This document shows, piece after piece, positions 9,245 to 17,720 of a DNA stretch of 64,000 nucleotides. Below the pieces are notes generated by a model. The model was not told where the DNA came from. It searched no databases and saw only the letters and a list, made by a program, of their open reading frames with translations. The first letter of the stretch is position 1, and every line of letters starts with the position of its first letter. The DNA is taken from NCBI GenBank assembly GCA_024460105.1, contig JANFXS010000002.1:186001-250000 (forward strand), in the 5' to 3' direction. This stretch comes from Anaerotignum faecicola. Lineage in GTDB: Bacteria > Bacillota > Clostridia > Lachnospirales > Anaerotignaceae. A program made the position numbers and the translations under genes.

Positions 9245-9404
9245 CATAAACATAAATCATATCTTAATATTCCGTAAAAAACTTCTGTATATTTCTTTAA
9301 AACTTCCACGCAAAAGTCCGCCCGAATTGATTCGGATTTTAATATTAAACCGGCGGCATCATAGAGTTTGGCGCCGCTCTGCCATAATTATACATGCACG
9401 CTTT

Positions 9405-10349
9405 TTAGACGGTGTGCTGCTTGTAAAAATTATTCAAAATACCGATGTATTGGCCGTAGAGTTCTTCAAGTATTTCAGCCGCCGTTTGTTCTTTATTAAC
9501 AAGGCCCGCTATCTGCCCCGACATAACAGAACCAAAATCCATATCGCCTTCCTTAACCGCACGCCTTAAAGCTCCTCTGCCGAGTTCTTCAAGTTCCTCA
9601 ACCGGGGCGTTTTTCTTTTCAAGGGCTTCATATTCCCTTGCAAGCTTATTTCTTATAACCCTTACAGGATGTCCTGTAGACTGGCCGGTGGTTGTGGTGT
9701 CAATGTCTTTTGCCTTAATAATCCTGTCTTTATAATTTTGATGTATTGTACACTCCTTTGCCACAAGGAACCTTGTCCCAATCTGCACGCCGCTTGCGCC
9801 GAGCATCATTGCCGCCGCAATTCCGCGTCCGTCGGCAATTCCTCCGGCTGCAATAACAGGTATATCGACTGCATCGACAACCTGCGGCACAAGCGCCATA
9901 GTCGTAATTTTCCCGACATGGCCTCCGGATTCGCATCCTTCAGCCACAACTGCGTCGGCTCCGTCCTTTGCCATCCTTTTTGCAATAGCAACCGACGCCG
10001 CAACAGGGACAACTTTGATCCCGGCTTCTTTAAAAGCCTTCATATATTTCCCGGGGCTTCCCGCTCCCGTAGTAACAACGGGAACTCTCTCTTCGCATAC
10101 TACCTGTGCAATTTCATCTGCAAACTGGCTTAAAAGCATAATATTAACCGCAAAAGGCTTATCTGTGGCTTTTCTTATCCTTTTAATTTCTTCCCTGCAT
10201 CCTTCGCCGTCAAGATGTCCTGTTGCAAGCACGCCGAGTCCTCCCGCATTTGAAACTGCCGAAACGAGGGAAGAATCGGAAATCCATGCCATAGCTCCCT
10301 GAATAATAGGATACTTAATATTCAGCAATTTACATATGTCTGCATACAT
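9405..10349 (-). CDS. fabK: Enoyl-ACP reductase, FMN-dependent FabK type
   Basis: Last step of the elongation cycle: reduction of trans-2-enoyl-ACP. This is the flavin (FMN) TIM-barrel type, not the FabI type, as judged from the N-terminal IKYPIIQGAMAWIS, the SNAGGLGVLATG segment near residue 35, the AEGCESGGHVG phosphate-binding loop near 139 and IAAGGIADGRG followed by LGASGVQIGTRFL near 172-195. The 314-residue length fits FabK. It lies between acpP and fabD as in streptococci and Clostridia. No fabI or fabL is seen in the window. Nitronate monooxygenases are close relatives, but the gene context settles the role. Confidence 0.93.
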   Translation of the reverse strand: MYADICKLLNIKYPIIQGAMAWISDSSLVSAVSNAGGLGVLATGHLDGEGCREEIKRIRKATDKPFAVNIMLLSQFADEIAQVVCEERVPVVTTGAGSPGKYMKAFKEAGIKVVPVAASVAIAKRMAKDGADAVVAEGCESGGHVGKITTMALVPQVVDAVDIPVIAAGGIADGRGIAAAMMLGASGVQIGTRFLVAKECTIHQNYKDRIIKAKDIDTTTTGQSTGHPVRVIRNKLAREYEALEKKNAPVEELEELGRGALRRAVKEGDMDFGSVMSGQIAGLVNKEQTAAEILEELYGQYIGILNNFYKQHTV

Positions 10350-10370
10350 GTCGTTTCCACCTAACTAAAA

Positions 10371-10592
10371 TTATTTGCTTTCTTCAACCAACTTAACAAC
10401 GTCGCCAACTGTTTTGATGTCCTCAACATTTTCAATTTTAACATCAAATTCATCTTCAATGTCATTGATAATCTGGAAAAGATCCAAAGAATCCGCTTCG
10501 AGATCATCCTTTACATTTGTTTCCATTGTAATTTCCTCAATATCCTTGCCTGTCTGTTCCGCTATAATCTCCCTGATTTTTTCAAATTCCAT
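10371..10592 (-). CDS. acpP: Acyl carrier protein
   Basis: A 73-residue acidic protein that carries the growing acyl chain on 4'-phosphopantetheine. The attachment serine is Ser35 in the EADSLDL motif, the standard ACP signature, and the protein has the usual four-helix spacing with a strongly acidic helix II. An AGGAGG-type site precedes the ATG. It sits between fabH and fabK, 21 bases before the fabK start, consistent with a fatty-acid rather than polyketide role. Confidence 0.96.
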   Translation of the reverse strand: MEFEKIREIIAEQTGKDIEEITMETNVKDDLEADSLDLFQIINDIEDEFDVKIENVEDIKTVGDVVKLVEESK

Positions 10593-10650
10593 TTTAATTC
10601 CTCCTAATTTTTAAGATAATTTTTATAATAAATTTTATTTATTAGCCATT

Positions 10651-11625
10651 TTAAAATTTCAAATATGCGGCTCCCCATGTAAGCCCTGCTCCAAAGCCGC
10701 ATATAACAAGCTTTGTTCCTTCTTTTAAATATCCCTTTTCAGCCATTTCGTTAAGCGCAATAGGTATGCTTGCAGAAGAGGTATTCCCATAATTATACAT
10801 ATTTATATAAAATTTATCCATAGGTATTTTAAGTTTTCTGCTGATAATTTCGACAATTCTGCTGTTTGCCTGATGCGGAAGAACATAATCTATATCGCCG
10901 TTATCAATCCCCGCCTTTTCCATAAGTTCCTTAACGCATTTAGGAACCTTGCGCGTAGCAAAATCAAATATTGCTTTTCCGTCCATTTTAATATATATAT
11001 CATAGTTTTTTTCACCGTCGTTAAACACATTGACAACCGGCGAATATCCTCCTGTAAGCGACATGCCCTTTGCTCCGTCGCTTCCGAGTATTTCTGCAAT
11101 CAATCCTGTTTCTTCTTCGCTTCTTTCAATAAACACGCCGGCTGCCCCGTCGCCGAAAAGCACGCATGTCGATCTGTCGTTAAAGTCAAGGTACTTGCTT
11201 AGAACCTCCGCTCCTATAACAAGCGCATTTCTATATACTCCGCTTTTTATAAATTTGTCTGCTGTGGACAAAGCAAATACGAATCCCGTACAGGCAGCGT
11301 TGACGTCAAAAGCAACTGCATTTACAGCCCCTATTTCAGCTTGGACAAGGCATGCTACGGAAGGCGTTATGTAATCGGCCGATACCGACGCTACAATAAT
11401 AAGGTCTACTTCCTCCGGGCTTTTATTAATTTTGCCGAGTATATTTCTTGCTGCGTTTGCAGCAAGCCTTGATGTATTTTCGTCATGCGAAAACCTTCTG
11501 TTCCCGATGCCGCTCCTGGACACAATCCATTCGTCGTTCGTATCGACAACCTTTGATAAATCATCATTTGAAATGATTTTTTCCGGCAGGTATGAACCTG
11601 TTGAAACAATTTTTGAAAAATACAT
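10651..11625 (-). CDS. fabH: 3-oxoacyl-ACP synthase III
   Basis: Starts fatty-acid synthesis by condensing an acyl-CoA primer with malonyl-ACP. The 324-residue protein has the FabH triad: Cys112 in DVNAACTGF, His in LPHQANSRI near residue 250, and Asn in NYGNTSSAS near 280; the C-terminal GFGAGLTWG is also diagnostic. Whether the primer is acetyl-CoA or a branched-chain acyl-CoA cannot be read off by eye. It follows the MarR-type regulator gene closely and is the first enzyme gene of the operon, with AGGAGC upstream of the start. Confidence 0.95.
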   Translation of the reverse strand: MYFSKIVSTGSYLPEKIISNDDLSKVVDTNDEWIVSRSGIGNRRFSHDENTSRLAANAARNILGKINKSPEEVDLIIVASVSADYITPSVACLVQAEIGAVNAVAFDVNAACTGFVFALSTADKFIKSGVYRNALVIGAEVLSKYLDFNDRSTCVLFGDGAAGVFIERSEEETGLIAEILGSDGAKGMSLTGGYSPVVNVFNDGEKNYDIYIKMDGKAIFDFATRKVPKCVKELMEKAGIDNGDIDYVLPHQANSRIVEIISRKLKIPMDKFYINMYNYGNTSSASIPIALNEMAEKGYLKEGTKLVICGFGAGLTWGAAYLKF

Positions 11626-11652
11626 AAGCTTTGCTCCTAATAAAATAAATTA

Positions 11653-12108
11653 TTATAACTCCAACAGATGATAATGCTCCTTCAGAAAACTGCTTACACG
11701 TTTTAACGATTGGGTTAAAATTTCTTCCTGTTCGCCGGTCAGGCCCTCTACACATTTATTAATCATAGCCCTGTGAAAGCTTAAATGCACCCTGAAAAGG
11801 AGCCTGCCTTTCTTTGTAAGCCCTATTTTTACAACGCGCCTGTCGTTGTCGCTTCTGTAACGCTCCACATACCCTTTTTTCACAAGGTTATTAATGGCTA
11901 CGGTAAGTGTGCCGACAGTTATTTTAAGCGCCTTTGCTATCTCTCCCATACTTTTTGGCTCGTACATACCAATGGCCTCTATAGTATGTACTTCTGTTAT
12001 GGAAACATCGTTAAAACGGCTGTCCTTGAAAGCATTTTCTTCGATTTTTAAAATATCGTTATAAATGTCAACCATAAGTTCATTAATAACGTTGAATGTT
12101 TCCGACAT
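11653..12108 (-). CDS. MarR family repressor of the fab operon (FabT-like)
   Basis: A 151-residue winged-helix protein of the MarR family. The helix-turn-helix is in MGEIAKALKITVGTLTVAI (residues about 50-68), followed by the wing YRSDNDRRVVKIGLTKKG. The start MSETFNVINE at 12108 has GGGAGGAAG just upstream; the open frame extends ten codons further but without a ribosome site. First gene of the fab operon, as FabT is in streptococci, where FabT bound to acyl-ACP represses fab genes. The operon promoter carries a matching TTTGA-N3-TCAAA palindrome (12130-12155), so autoregulation is likely. The effector is inferred, not seen. Confidence 0.85.
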   Translation of the reverse strand: MSETFNVINELMVDIYNDILKIEENAFKDSRFNDVSITEVHTIEAIGMYEPKSMGEIAKALKITVGTLTVAINNLVKKGYVERYRSDNDRRVVKIGLTKKGRLLFRVHLSFHRAMINKCVEGLTGEQEEILTQSLKRVSSFLKEHYHLLEL

Positions 12109-12129
12109 AACTTCCTCCCAAAAAGCTAA

Positions 12130-12183
12130 GAATATCAAATATTTTGATATTCAAAGTATAATTAAAATTAAGCCCGCCGTCAA
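12130..12183 (-). promoter_or_regulatory. Promoter and FabT-like operator of the fab operon
   Basis: On the minus strand, -35 TTGACG (12178-12183) and -10 TATACT (12155-12160) are 17 bases apart. Directly downstream is a perfect palindrome: GAATATCAAA (12130-12139), TAT, TTTGATATTC (12143-12152); shifted by a few bases it also reads TTTGATATTCAAA (12143-12155). It covers the likely transcription start. The half-sites match the TTTGA-N3-TCAAA core known for FabT sites. Binding by the adjacent MarR protein is inference. Confidence 0.8.
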
Positions 12184-12257
12184 TGGTTATAATGTACATA
12201 AAATATGTCATAAGCCGATTATATTGAATGTATTATATACAATATAATCCAATATTA

Positions 12258-12315
12258 TTGACATTATGGGTAATATATAATATATTTACCCTAAATAAAT
12301 AATTTGACAATCAAA
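12258..12315 (+). promoter_or_regulatory. Divergent promoter with a second FabT-like operator
   Basis: Plus-strand -35 TTGACA (12258-12263) and -10 TATATT (12281-12286) are 17 bases apart and drive the FabK-like gene at 12333. About ten bases after the expected start point lies TTTGACAATCAAA (12303-12315), the same 13-base core as the fab operator. The two promoters point away from each other, so one repressor could control both. Confidence 0.75.
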
Positions 12316-12332
12316 GTTTAGGAGATGACAAT

Positions 12333-13388
12333 ATGAAGCTAAAGCCTCTCATAATTGGCGATTTAATTGCGTCCGTACCTATAATACAGGGCGGAATGGG
12401 CGTTGGCATAAGCCTTTCCCGTCTTGCGGGGGCAGTTGCCGCTGAAGGCGGCATAGGTGTTATATCGGCGGCCCAGCCCGGGTATACGGATGAAACATTC
12501 ATGGAAAATTCCCTTAAAGCCAATTTAAAAGCGCTTGCATACCATATAAAAAAAGCAAAAGAAATATCAAAAGGCGGAATTATAGGGGTAAATATAATGC
12601 GCGCCTCTAAAAATTACGCCGAATATGTAGAGTGCTGTGTGAAAAACGGCGCAGACTTAATCATTTCAGGCGCCGGCCTCCCAACGGAGCTGCCTATGCT
12701 TTTAAAAGATACGGCGGTAAAATTTGCACCGATAGTTTCTTCACTTAAAGCCGCAAAAGTTCTTTTTAAGCTCTGGGACAGACGATATGAAAAAGTAGCC
12801 GACTTCGTTGTAATCGAAGGTCCTAAAGCAGGCGGCCATTTAGGATTTTCCGCCGAAGAAGCGCAAAATCTTTCTTTGGATGAATATGACGGCGAAGTTA
12901 AAAGTATTATTGAATATGTAAAAAGTTTTGAAGAAAAATATAAACGCAAAATACCCGTTGTTTACGGAGGCGGGGTTTACGACAGAAACGATATTGACCA
13001 TTATATATCCTTAGGATGCGACGGAGTACAGATGGGAACAAGGTTTGTTGCAACAGAAGAATGCGACGCTCCCCTTGAATATAAAATGACGTATGTAAAT
13101 GCAAAAAAAGACGATATAGTTATTGTAAAAAGCCCCGTAGGAATGCCCGGACGCGCTATCAGAAACAAATTTGTTAAAGAACGCGAACTGGCAAACGAAA
13201 AAGTTACAAAATGTTTTAACTGTATGGATCATTGCAATCCTGCCACAACGCCATATTGCATAAGCATGGCTTTAATAAAAGCCGCCGAAGGCAAAACGGA
13301 GGACTCGCTGCTTTTCTGCGGTGAGAACGCATATAGGATAAACGAAATTACTACAGTAAAAAAACTGTTTGAAGAACTTACACAATAA
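12333..13388 (+). CDS. FabK/nitronate monooxygenase-type FMN oxidoreductase
   Basis: A 351-residue FMN TIM-barrel protein: IIQGGMGVGISLSRLAG at the N-terminus, ISGAGLP near residue 115, IEGPKAGGHLG near 163, and VYGGGVYDRNDIDHYISLGCDGVQMGTRF near 215-245. It is a paralogue of FabK but has a C-terminal cysteine-rich segment (CFNCMDHCNP and PYCIS near 300-315) not found in fabK at 9405. Family members are 2-nitropropane dioxygenase-like oxidases or enoyl-ACP reductases. Because its promoter has the same operator as the fab operon, a role in lipid metabolism is more likely than nitronate detoxification, but the reaction is unproven. RBS AGGAGATG. Confidence 0.8.
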   Translation: MKLKPLIIGDLIASVPIIQGGMGVGISLSRLAGAVAAEGGIGVISAAQPGYTDETFMENSLKANLKALAYHIKKAKEISKGGIIGVNIMRASKNYAEYVECCVKNGADLIISGAGLPTELPMLLKDTAVKFAPIVSSLKAAKVLFKLWDRRYEKVADFVVIEGPKAGGHLGFSAEEAQNLSLDEYDGEVKSIIEYVKSFEEKYKRKIPVVYGGGVYDRNDIDHYISLGCDGVQMGTRFVATEECDAPLEYKMTYVNAKKDDIVIVKSPVGMPGRAIRNKFVKERELANEKVTKCFNCMDHCNPATTPYCISMALIKAAEGKTEDSLLFCGENAYRINEITTVKKLFEELTQ

Positions 13389-13440
13389 AATTATTTATTA
13401 TATAAAAATTATAAGAGTACATTATTATAGATTAAATAAA

Positions 13441-13473
13441 CGTGCCCGCCGCAATTTGATACGGCAGGCACGT
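13441..13473 (+). terminator. Terminator after the FabK-like gene
   Basis: CGTGCC-C-GCCG and CGGC-A-GGCACG pair with one mismatch around a 10-base loop, followed by TTTATTTA. It closes the plus-strand FabK-like gene. Confidence 0.75.
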
Positions 13474-13523
13474 TTATTTATATGGCAGACAGTACAAAAA
13501 CTATTTGTAATAATAGATAAAAC

Positions 13524-13549
13524 GCCGCCGCTTTCACCCAAGCGGCGGC
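13524..13549 (-). terminator. Terminator after the DUF819 gene
   Basis: GCCGCCGCTT and AAGCGGCGGC form a perfect 10-bp stem with a 6-base loop; on the minus strand it is followed by GTTTTAT. It ends the converging DUF819 transcript. Confidence 0.8.
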
Positions 13550-13585
13550 AAATAATACCATCCCAATTATAACAGTTAACCGGCG

Positions 13586-14764
13586 TTACATCATAGAAAG
13601 ATATTTAAGGAAGTTCCCAAAAGCTATGGCTACTCCCGTTCCGACAAGATCTCCGAAAAATCCAAGCAGTATGCCGAATGAAATCCAGTTCGGATTATGT
13701 GCAGCCGCAATCGCCGGAGCCGACGATGTACCGCCGAAATTCGCCATAAATCCAACCGAAGCGGTGAAACAGTCAAACCTGAACAATTTGCAGAGCAAAA
13801 GCCATACAATGTACATTACTGCAAGCATTATAAGAACAAGAACAACAAATTGCGGCGCTTCAGTACACTGGCTGAGATCTGAATATGACATTGTAATGCA
13901 AAGGCTTAAATAAAGGAAAACTTTTGCCACTTCCTGCGCGCCTTTAAGCCTGTGTGCAGGAGTTAATCCAAGAGCTATACCAAGCAGTGAGGAAAGCACT
14001 ACCCTCCATCCGGTTGCCGAAAGGAAACTAACCTCCGGGATATATGGTATAACAAAATTAATTACGGCCGTCCCGATAAGACCTACTGCAAAAAGTATAC
14101 AGTAATCAAGCATGTTGGGAGCTGATTTATCCAGATCTTTATTAGCTTCTTCAATCCTTTTTGCAATTTCGTCAATACCGTCTGTAGATGCTTTAAAGAA
14201 TTTATTCCACGCCATTGTGCGAGGTATAAGCATCATAGCTACCGAAAGTACGATTGTTATACCTACCGTGTCCATCATAACGGCATATACATAATCGACG
14301 CCTTCTACGCCAAACGTGGAAGCCACGGCCTGCATGTTAATAGTTTCACCAACAAACGAACCTGTAACTGCCGCAATCGACCCCCACGCATTTTCAGGCA
14401 GATAATTTTTCATAATAAGATATGCCACCGTAAATCCAACCAGAACTGAAACCGTAGTGCTCAAAAACGACAATATCATTCTGGGCCCAAGCCTAAAAAT
14501 ATGCCTTATATCGCATGTAAGCATAAACATTGTAAGCATCATGGGCAGAAATGTTGAATACATAACATTTTGAGCCGCCACAACGCCTTCCGCCGTTCCG
14601 TCAAACACCTTAAATGTTGCCGCAAGCGCTACAACAAGCATTAAAACAACCATTGAAGGAATTATTTTAAAGAATTTGCTTTCAGAATATTTCTTTTCCA
14701 GATAAAAAATTATTGCCATGGTTGCAATTAAAAAACCAAGAAAACCTTCAGATGATGTTATCAT
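13586..14764 (-). CDS. DUF819 family integral membrane protein
   Basis: A 392-residue hydrophobic protein with about ten membrane segments, matching the DUF819 (YjcL-like) family in length and in motifs such as TGSFVGETINMQA near residue 130, MDTVGITI near 160 and a C-terminal NFGGTSSAPAIAAAHN block near 345. The family resembles gluconate/Na+ symporter-like carriers but its substrate is unknown. The start at 14764 (MITSSEG) is preceded by GGAAGGTGG; an ATG eight codons upstream overlaps that site. It is a single-gene unit with its own terminator; the 1.66 kb upstream is gene-free. Confidence 0.85.
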   Translation of the reverse strand: MITSSEGFLGFLIATMAIIFYLEKKYSESKFFKIIPSMVVLMLVVALAATFKVFDGTAEGVVAAQNVMYSTFLPMMLTMFMLTCDIRHIFRLGPRMILSFLSTTVSVLVGFTVAYLIMKNYLPENAWGSIAAVTGSFVGETINMQAVASTFGVEGVDYVYAVMMDTVGITIVLSVAMMLIPRTMAWNKFFKASTDGIDEIAKRIEEANKDLDKSAPNMLDYCILFAVGLIGTAVINFVIPYIPEVSFLSATGWRVVLSSLLGIALGLTPAHRLKGAQEVAKVFLYLSLCITMSYSDLSQCTEAPQFVVLVLIMLAVMYIVWLLLCKLFRFDCFTASVGFMANFGGTSSAPAIAAAHNPNWISFGILLGFFGDLVGTGVAIAFGNFLKYLSMM

Positions 14765-16363
14765 TAAACCACCTTCCTTTTCCCTCACATCGCTTATAAA
14801 CAGTCATTTGTTTAAAAGCGAACACACAATTTTTATCAGTTAGGATAAACTGTTCCTCAAATAAATCGGAAAAAATTTATACTTTTTCTGCCGTAATCAT
14901 AAACTCTCAGACACCGGTAACAGCCCGCACCGCCGATTTCCCCGCATTGTTTTCGTTTGCCGGAAAATGCTGAAAAAAGCATTTATATTGAATACAACAT
15001 ATTTAAAACGGGAAAAATACCGGCGCCAATACGCGGAGGCATATAAAATACGCTAAATTTTATATGTAATTGTCTGCACCGCTTTTCTTATTGATAGGCA
15101 AACAGCCAGTAACAGAAACAATATTTCAAAATTCCGCATCATTCAAAGCAAACGCATTTCAAATATATCATTTTCTCTTTTGCTGTCTGTATTTGTCTAA
15201 AGTTCTGTAAAATAATTTCGTCATATCGTTAAACTATGCCGTATATACGTCACTTATTGTTGAAAAGCCGTATTTCAGACTAATTATCGGCCGTATCATT
15301 ATTTTAAGAACCCATTTTACATTTTTACGCCGTTTCATTTAAGAAAAGTTATTGCCTGCCGCTAAGCCATGCTTGCACAATTTTGGAAACTATTGATTGT
15401 AACGGCTGTTTTCTCCCGCAACATCCATACAATACCTTTTGAAGAACATACCGATGTTTTTCTGCCGTCATTTTAAGCATATATGTGTGGTATTAATTCA
15501 AAATGACACAGTATTAACAAAGCAGTCCCGATATTTCATCAAATTCCAATATTTCTGCAAGTTCTGCATTTGTCTGTATACATAGATATTCTCCCTTTGG
15601 ATTCCTGCAACAATAACGACATCTTTTATTTTTTCGTCATATTAAAAACTGCCGCAGGCATCTTATACCATGTATAAAATACTCTGGCAAAACCATATCA
15701 TACAGGCTTTGCTTTCATATTTACAAATCAGTGCTCCCTACTCATTCCATTCTTGTGCCCCCTCTTAATATTATTTCATAATCATATGTGCGCGCCTTGT
15801 TAAAAATCCTGTTATTACTCATAACAAACCTGTTTGTTAATCTAATGTTAAACGCTATTGTAACTATACAGTCAATTATAAGATCCTATAAACCTGCCTC
15901 AACAACAAAAGTTTTACATTTCTGTTCTTATAAGCAAATCTTTATTGTGAATTATTCACTATATTTTTTTATATCCAACATAATATAGGCCGATTTTTAT
16001 ACATATTAGCCTAGTTATATTTTTCAAAAACATACACTATGTACATATCGTTTTTATATGTTTATAAATCATTTTTTTAATATATGTTAATATTTACTGT
16101 CCATATACAAAAATGGCATTATAAAATTATGCAAAACATCATAAAACTTCAGCCTGATGTTTCCGAAATCTCTTTTGACTGCATACTGCAACGCTTCCAC
16201 TTACCGTAAAAGATATGCACAATTGAATGAGAAACTAAACAATTTGTTTAAAACGAATATTATCAAACGGTTAAATTTTTCTATATTGACTTGCCGCAGA
16301 CAAACTTTATCCAAAAGATAAAATCCCGCATGTTCAGGCAAAATTCAAAAATTCCAATATAAA
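14765..16363. other. Long gene-free, AT-rich stretch
   Basis: About 1.6 kb without a credible coding region; the longest open frames are 60-66 codons with no ribosome site and no recognisable product. I looked for tRNA, riboswitch, repeat-family and insertion-sequence signals and found none that I can support. Base composition is richer in A and T than the flanking genes. It may hold decayed sequence or an unrecognised RNA. Confidence 0.5.
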
Positions 16364-16392
16364 AAGGACGTTTTGATGTACAAAACGTCCTT
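16364..16392 (-). terminator. Terminator of the MacB-like operon
   Basis: AAGGACGTTTT and AAAACGTCCTT form a perfect 11-bp stem with a 7-base loop, followed on the minus strand by TTTTTAT. It lies 34 bases beyond the permease stop. Confidence 0.85.
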
Positions 16393-16425
16393 CAGCAATA
16401 TCTTTATCCACTTATAGCTTTGCTG

Positions 16426-17706
16426 CTATTCTGTCCTTATAGCTGTCAGCGCACTTAGATTCGTTGCCCTTTTCGCCGGAAGATAACCGGCCAAAATCCC
16501 TATAAACGTAGCGAAAACTACTCCTGCAAGAGCAAGCCATATCGGTATGCGTGAAATATTTGAAGCCTGCCCCATACCGACAGCAACAATATTTACGATT
16601 TTTGAAACTATTAAACTTATTATTATTCCCGCAATCCCGCCTAAAAATCCTATAAAAGCCGCTTCTGTAAGAAAGAGTTTCTTTATATCGGATAAAGTTG
16701 CGCCGATAACTTTCATAACCCCTATTTCCCTTGTTCTTTCATAAATACTCATAACCATTGTATTAGTTATACCTATAGCCGCTACGAGAAGGGATATAGC
16801 CCCTATTGCTCCAAGGACTGTCTGCAGCATCCTGCTTGTTTCCTGCATATAATTAAGATACTCCTTCAAACTGCTCGCTTCAAATCCCATATCTTTTATC
16901 TTTTCCTGAACGGAATCGACATCTTCCATATTTTCAACCTTGACTTTAAGGTTGTCATAAATGCCTTTTTTCCGTTTATCTTTTGCAGACACATCTTGGG
17001 CTTTGTCCCTTTCGTCAATAAGCTTTTCAAGATCCTTTATAGGCATAAAAGAATTATACGCATTCTGATCCATTTGATCCATCTCGCCGACAATCTCTAT
17101 TTTGCTTGGCTTAATACTGTTGTCGGCATTGTTTGTGCCATAGCCGCTATCAGTCGTAATTTTAAATTTATCTTCTTCAAGATTAATTTCTATATTGTTG
17201 CTTTGGCTGTATCTGTATCTGCTGCTTTGTTTAGGGTTATAAAACTCTTCTTTAGCATAAGCCCCCAATACCAATGCCATGCTGTCGCCTTCCTGAAGAG
17301 GGCGTCCCCAACCGATCTTATACTCCATAGCTTCCATTGCCGCCGGATCTATTCCTACGACGCTTACCCCGGCGGCATACCTGCCGTCTATAATCGTTAA
17401 ATATTCGTTAATCGTCGGGCTTACAGCCTCAACCCCCGGTATTTTCCTGATTTCTTCAATAGTTTTTGTATCAAGCTGGACTTTCTTGCCGCTGTCGCTG
17501 CTCCATGGGGTGTAAACGTCAATTACATTAAGGCTTCCCATTTGTTCAGCCTGTTCCTTATAGCCTTCGTTCATGCCGATGCCGACAGATATCATAACAA
17601 CTATGGAAGCTGTGCCTATAACAACGCCGAGCACCGTAAGAAAAGTTCTAAGCTTCCTTTTCCAAAGGTTACGGATAGCCATGCTTATAATATCAAAGCT
17701 GCTCAT
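16426..17706 (-). CDS. ABC transporter permease, MacB/FtsX type
   Basis: A 426-residue permease with the MacB layout: one N-terminal membrane segment (FLTVLGVVIGTASIVVMI, about residues 18-35), a large extracytoplasmic MacB_PCD-like domain (about 45-290), and three C-terminal membrane segments of the FtsX domain, containing SIYERTREIGVMKVIGAT between them. It is the membrane half of the system whose ATPase is at 19899. In Gram-positives such units are mechanotransmission ABC systems used for peptide resistance, export or envelope signalling. The role here is not known. Starts 14 bases after the CARDB protein. Confidence 0.88.
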   Translation of the reverse strand: MSSFDIISMAIRNLWKRKLRTFLTVLGVVIGTASIVVMISVGIGMNEGYKEQAEQMGSLNVIDVYTPWSSDSGKKVQLDTKTIEEIRKIPGVEAVSPTINEYLTIIDGRYAAGVSVVGIDPAAMEAMEYKIGWGRPLQEGDSMALVLGAYAKEEFYNPKQSSRYRYSQSNNIEINLEEDKFKITTDSGYGTNNADNSIKPSKIEIVGEMDQMDQNAYNSFMPIKDLEKLIDERDKAQDVSAKDKRKKGIYDNLKVKVENMEDVDSVQEKIKDMGFEASSLKEYLNYMQETSRMLQTVLGAIGAISLLVAAIGITNTMVMSIYERTREIGVMKVIGATLSDIKKLFLTEAAFIGFLGGIAGIIISLIVSKIVNIVAVGMGQASNISRIPIWLALAGVVFATFIGILAGYLPAKRATNLSALTAIRTE

Positions 17707-17720
17707 TGCACACCTTCTTC

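Noticed and set aside
15788-15988. 66-codon frame in the gene-free stretch
   Set aside because: No ribosome site and a low-complexity hydrophobic product; most likely chance.
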